Of a DNA stretch of 52,227 nt, positions 50,598 to 52,227 are shown one piece after another; the first letter of the stretch is position 1, and every line of letters starts with the position of its first letter. This DNA comes from an uncultured Oscillospiraceae bacterium. GTDB taxonomy: Bacteria > Bacillota > Clostridia > Oscillospirales > Ruminococcaceae. The stretch spans positions 1 through 52,227 of the forward strand of contig CAKSEO010000016.1 of the NCBI GenBank assembly GCA_934446565.1, read 5' to 3'. The position numbers and the translations under genes were made by a program. Under the pieces are notes generated by a model that searched no databases, had not been told where the DNA came from, and saw nothing but the letters and a program-made list of their open reading frames with translations.

Positions 50598-51737
50598 TTA
50601 GTCGTCGTATCCATCAAGGAAGCTGTGGATAACGCCGTCTTTCTTGTAGGAAATTATCTTGTTGAGCTTGACATTCTCAACGCTGCGGAAGATATTCATG
50701 ACCACCTGGGGGTTGCCCTCGTTGAGGTGCGCGATGAGCTGCTTTATCTCCTGCCGCTTTGAGCGCGCCGCTCCGTCCGGATTGCAGGTTGTGCAGGTGT
50801 CGGTGAACCGGCAGGCGCACTGAATGAAATGCAGGTCGTTGTACTTTGCCCAGTGCTTTATCTCGTCCTCGCGGATAAAGTACATCGGGCGGATAAGCTG
50901 CATGCCGGGGAAATTCGCGCTGTGGAGCTTCGGCATCATGGTTTCCACCTGACCGCCGTAGATCATGCTCATCAGTATCGTTTCGATAACATCGTCAAAG
51001 TGGTGTCCCAGCGCTATCTTGTTGCAGCCCAGTTCCTTTGCCTTATTGTAGAGATGTCCGCGGCGCATCCTTGCGCAGAGGTAGCAGGGATTGTTCTCTA
51101 CGTTGTAGACGGAATCGAAGATGTTTGTTTCGAACACGGTTATCGGGATATTCATCAGCTTTGCGTTAGCCTCAATTATAGCGCGGTTTTCACTGCTGTA
51201 GCCGGGGTCCATTACAAGGAACACCAGCTCGAAATCGAACTTGCGGTGGCGCTTTATTTCCTGGAAAAGCTTCGCCATAAGCATGGAGTCCTTTCCGCCG
51301 GAAATGCAGACTGCGACCTTGTCGCCGGGTTTGAGCAGCTCATACTCATTGAGCGCCTTGGCAAACTTGCTGAAAATGCTGCGGTGGAATTTCTTTGTAA
51401 GGCTGCGCTCAATATCGGCCGCGCGGTCGGCGCTGCTCTGCATAGCTATTTTCTGACCCAGCCAGCGGACATACCCGCCGACAAGATTCACTGCGTCGTG
51501 ACCCTCTGCGCGAAGCCTTTCTGCGATTTCCTCGCTGATAACGCCGCTGCGGCAGCATATCACGAGTGTTTTCTCCTCGGGAAGCGGACAAGCGGTAGTG
51601 CCAAGCTCGTCGGGCTGGACATTCACTGCGCCGTCGATGTGTCCCAGTGCAAATGCGGAGCTGTCTCGGACATCATATATCATGTATTTTTCGGGAGACA
51701 TTTCCCGAAGTTCTTCAACGGTTATTTCCTCTCTCAT
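50598..51737 (-). CDS. Rhodanese-TtcA fusion, tRNA 2-thiolation-type enzyme
   Basis: 379 residues from ATG 51737 (GAGGT upstream). Residues 1-95 are a rhodanese domain (YDVRDSSAFALGHIDGAVNV; loop C62-RSGVIS with the persulfide-carrying cysteine). Residues 110-379 are a TtcA-like PP-loop ATPase: CISGGKDS (144-151), CYLC (218-221), IALGHHFDDVIETILM and the C-terminal cysteines C307, C309, C315, C318. TtcA uses an iron-sulfur cluster to put sulfur at C32 of tRNA. The fusion likely supplies persulfide sulfur in cis. Confidence 0.88.
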   Translation of the reverse strand: MREEITVEELREMSPEKYMIYDVRDSSAFALGHIDGAVNVQPDELGTTACPLPEEKTLVICCRSGVISEEIAERLRAEGHDAVNLVGGYVRWLGQKIAMQSSADRAADIERSLTKKFHRSIFSKFAKALNEYELLKPGDKVAVCISGGKDSMLMAKLFQEIKRHRKFDFELVFLVMDPGYSSENRAIIEANAKLMNIPITVFETNIFDSVYNVENNPCYLCARMRRGHLYNKAKELGCNKIALGHHFDDVIETILMSMIYGGQVETMMPKLHSANFPGMQLIRPMYFIREDEIKHWAKYNDLHFIQCACRFTDTCTTCNPDGAARSKRQEIKQLIAHLNEGNPQVVMNIFRSVENVKLNKIISYKKDGVIHSFLDGYDD

Positions 51738-51773
51738 AGTAAACCTCGGCTTTCGTTCAGATGATACCGATTT

Positions 51774-51802
51774 ATTATAGCACCTTTGATTTATCTTGTC
51801 AA
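51774..51802 (-). promoter_or_regulatory. Consensus sigma-A promoter of the rhodanese-TtcA gene
   Basis: On the minus strand, TTGACA (51802-51797), 17 bp and TATAAT (51779-51774): a full consensus match, with a leader of about 30 bases. Stem H1 of the palindrome array begins 39 bases upstream. Confidence 0.9.
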
Positions 51803-51840
51803 TAACCGTATTATAGCTTGGTGGTAAACTATAATTTAAC

Positions 51841-52004
51841 GTTGCAGTAACTTTACGGTTTACTGCAACCCCAAATTGGGAGTCAAGGGGGGCGCGCCCC
51901 CCTTGCAGGTCGAGGGCAGCGCCCTCGTCGCCGTAGGCGAAACCTCCGCGCGGAGCGCGGTTACTCTGCGCGCTGGCGCGCAGTGACTCCGTGCGAAGCA
52001 CGGA
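51841..52004. repeat. Array of eight adjoining palindromes/hairpins
   Basis: Eight stems nearly end to end: 51841-51869 (10-bp arms), 51870-51880 (5 bp), 51884-51905 (a perfect 22-bp palindrome rich in G and C), 51911-51927 (7 bp), 51928-51940 (5 bp), 51946-51960 (6 bp), 51966-51983 (8 bp) and 51988-52004 (7 bp). No open frame or T tails. It looks like a mosaic intergenic repeat. Confidence 0.75.
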
Positions 52005-52020
52005 ATAACGAAAAAAAGCG

Positions 52021-52227
52021 CTAAAGGGGTGCAGGGGGAAAACAAGAGTTTTCCCCCGCTTGGCGAAGTACGCGATATTCTCCAAAACAGTCCAGTGGAC
52101 TGTTTTGGAATAAGTGTTTATCCATTTGAAAAGGCGCTCATGTAACATGCAGTTTGGCTATTCTACACGTCAGGTAATTCATAAAGACTGTGGGGGAAAA
52201 CTCTTGTTTTCCCCCACACCCCTTTAG
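52021..52227. mobile_element. MITE-like element with terminal inverted repeats (right end at window edge)
   Basis: A 37-base motif beginning CTAAAGGGGTG and holding GGGGGAAAAC...GTTTTCCCCC (hairpin 52034-52057) occurs at 52021-52057 and, inverted, at 52191-52227; the two copies differ only by a small indel and one substitution. Inside lies a 29-base near-perfect palindrome (52081-52109) and no gene. Short, gene-free and TIR-bounded, it resembles a non-autonomous element, but target duplications cannot be seen. Confidence 0.6.
52081..52109. repeat. 29-base near-perfect palindrome
   Basis: 14-bp arms (TCCAAAACAGTCCA and TGGACTGTTTTGGA) around one central G. It sits in the centre-left part of the MITE-like segment and could fold as a stable RNA or DNA cruciform. 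Confidence 0.85.

Noticed and set aside
51841..52004. Row of T-less hairpins as terminators
   Set aside because: None is followed by a run of T, and eight in a row is not typical of termination.
51738..52148. N-terminal extension of the rhodanese-TtcA protein by about 137 residues into the palindrome region
   Set aside because: The extension runs across the promoter and palindromes with no ribosome site; ATG 51737 has one and gives the normal rhodanese start.
1..52227. tRNA, rRNA, CRISPR arrays, phage genes
   Set aside because: No cloverleaf, rRNA-like run or direct-repeat array was recognised on either strand by eye; a covariance-model search was not possible.

Overview
The window looks like chromosome from a motile Gram-positive Clostridium-class bacterium, most like the Ruminococcus/Oscillospiraceae group. 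That placement is an inference from several things: strong AGGAGG ribosome sites; sigma-A promoters with near-consensus boxes almost always 17 bp apart; a secretin-less type IV pilus cluster; a csrA-fliW flagellar operon; a PadR-HAAS-DUF4097 cassette; and moderately GC-rich coding sequence. The genus cannot be fixed from sequence reading alone. No tRNA, rRNA, CRISPR array, prophage or intact transposase was seen.

Layout. (1) 1-7816, minus strand: an Sfp-type phosphopantetheinyl transferase coupled to a secreted repeat protein; an Rsm22-type methyltransferase with an SGNH hydrolase; and an operon of EAL-HDOD protein, FkbM methyltransferase, anchored membrane protein and PflX-type radical SAM enzyme. 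(2) 7894-16718, minus: one late flagellar operon flgM-flgN-flgK-flgL-DUF6470-fliW-csrA-fliD-fliS-fliT-like, led by a near-perfect sigma-28 promoter and closed by a terminator. (3) 16771-33237: a type IV pilus locus with pilC, a fused pilM-pilN, pilO, a very large PilX-like protein, two minor prepilins, pilB, pilT, two paralogous pilins, a third pseudopilin, an embedded zinc metalloprotease and, on the plus strand, a prepilin peptidase with an extra cytosolic domain. (4) 33539-37315, plus: glycogen phosphorylase, then the rpsF-ssb-rpsR operon, whose consensus promoter sits inside the glgP terminator hairpin. (5) 37331-46763, minus: purB-recJ-rel-MBL hydrolase-pncB-hypothetical. (6) 46920-50575, plus: PadR regulator, HAAS membrane protein and two DUF4097 proteins, with a repeated operator-like block. 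(7) 50598-51802, minus: a rhodanese-TtcA fusion. (8) 51841-52227: a run of perfect hairpins, then a roughly 207-bp MITE-like segment with terminal inverted repeats, cut by the window edge.

How it works together. The central 25 kb encodes two surface motility systems back to back: flagellar hook-filament junction, cap and chaperones with the CsrA-FliW flagellin switch, and retractable type IV pili (both PilB and PilT present). An EAL-HDOD protein, a candidate cyclic-di-GMP signalling protein, is encoded immediately downstream of the flagellar operon. The most unusual content is the pilus locus (PilM-PilN fusion, peptidase insert, giant tip-like protein, metalloprotease between pilins), the promoter-in-terminator and the palindrome array at the right edge.
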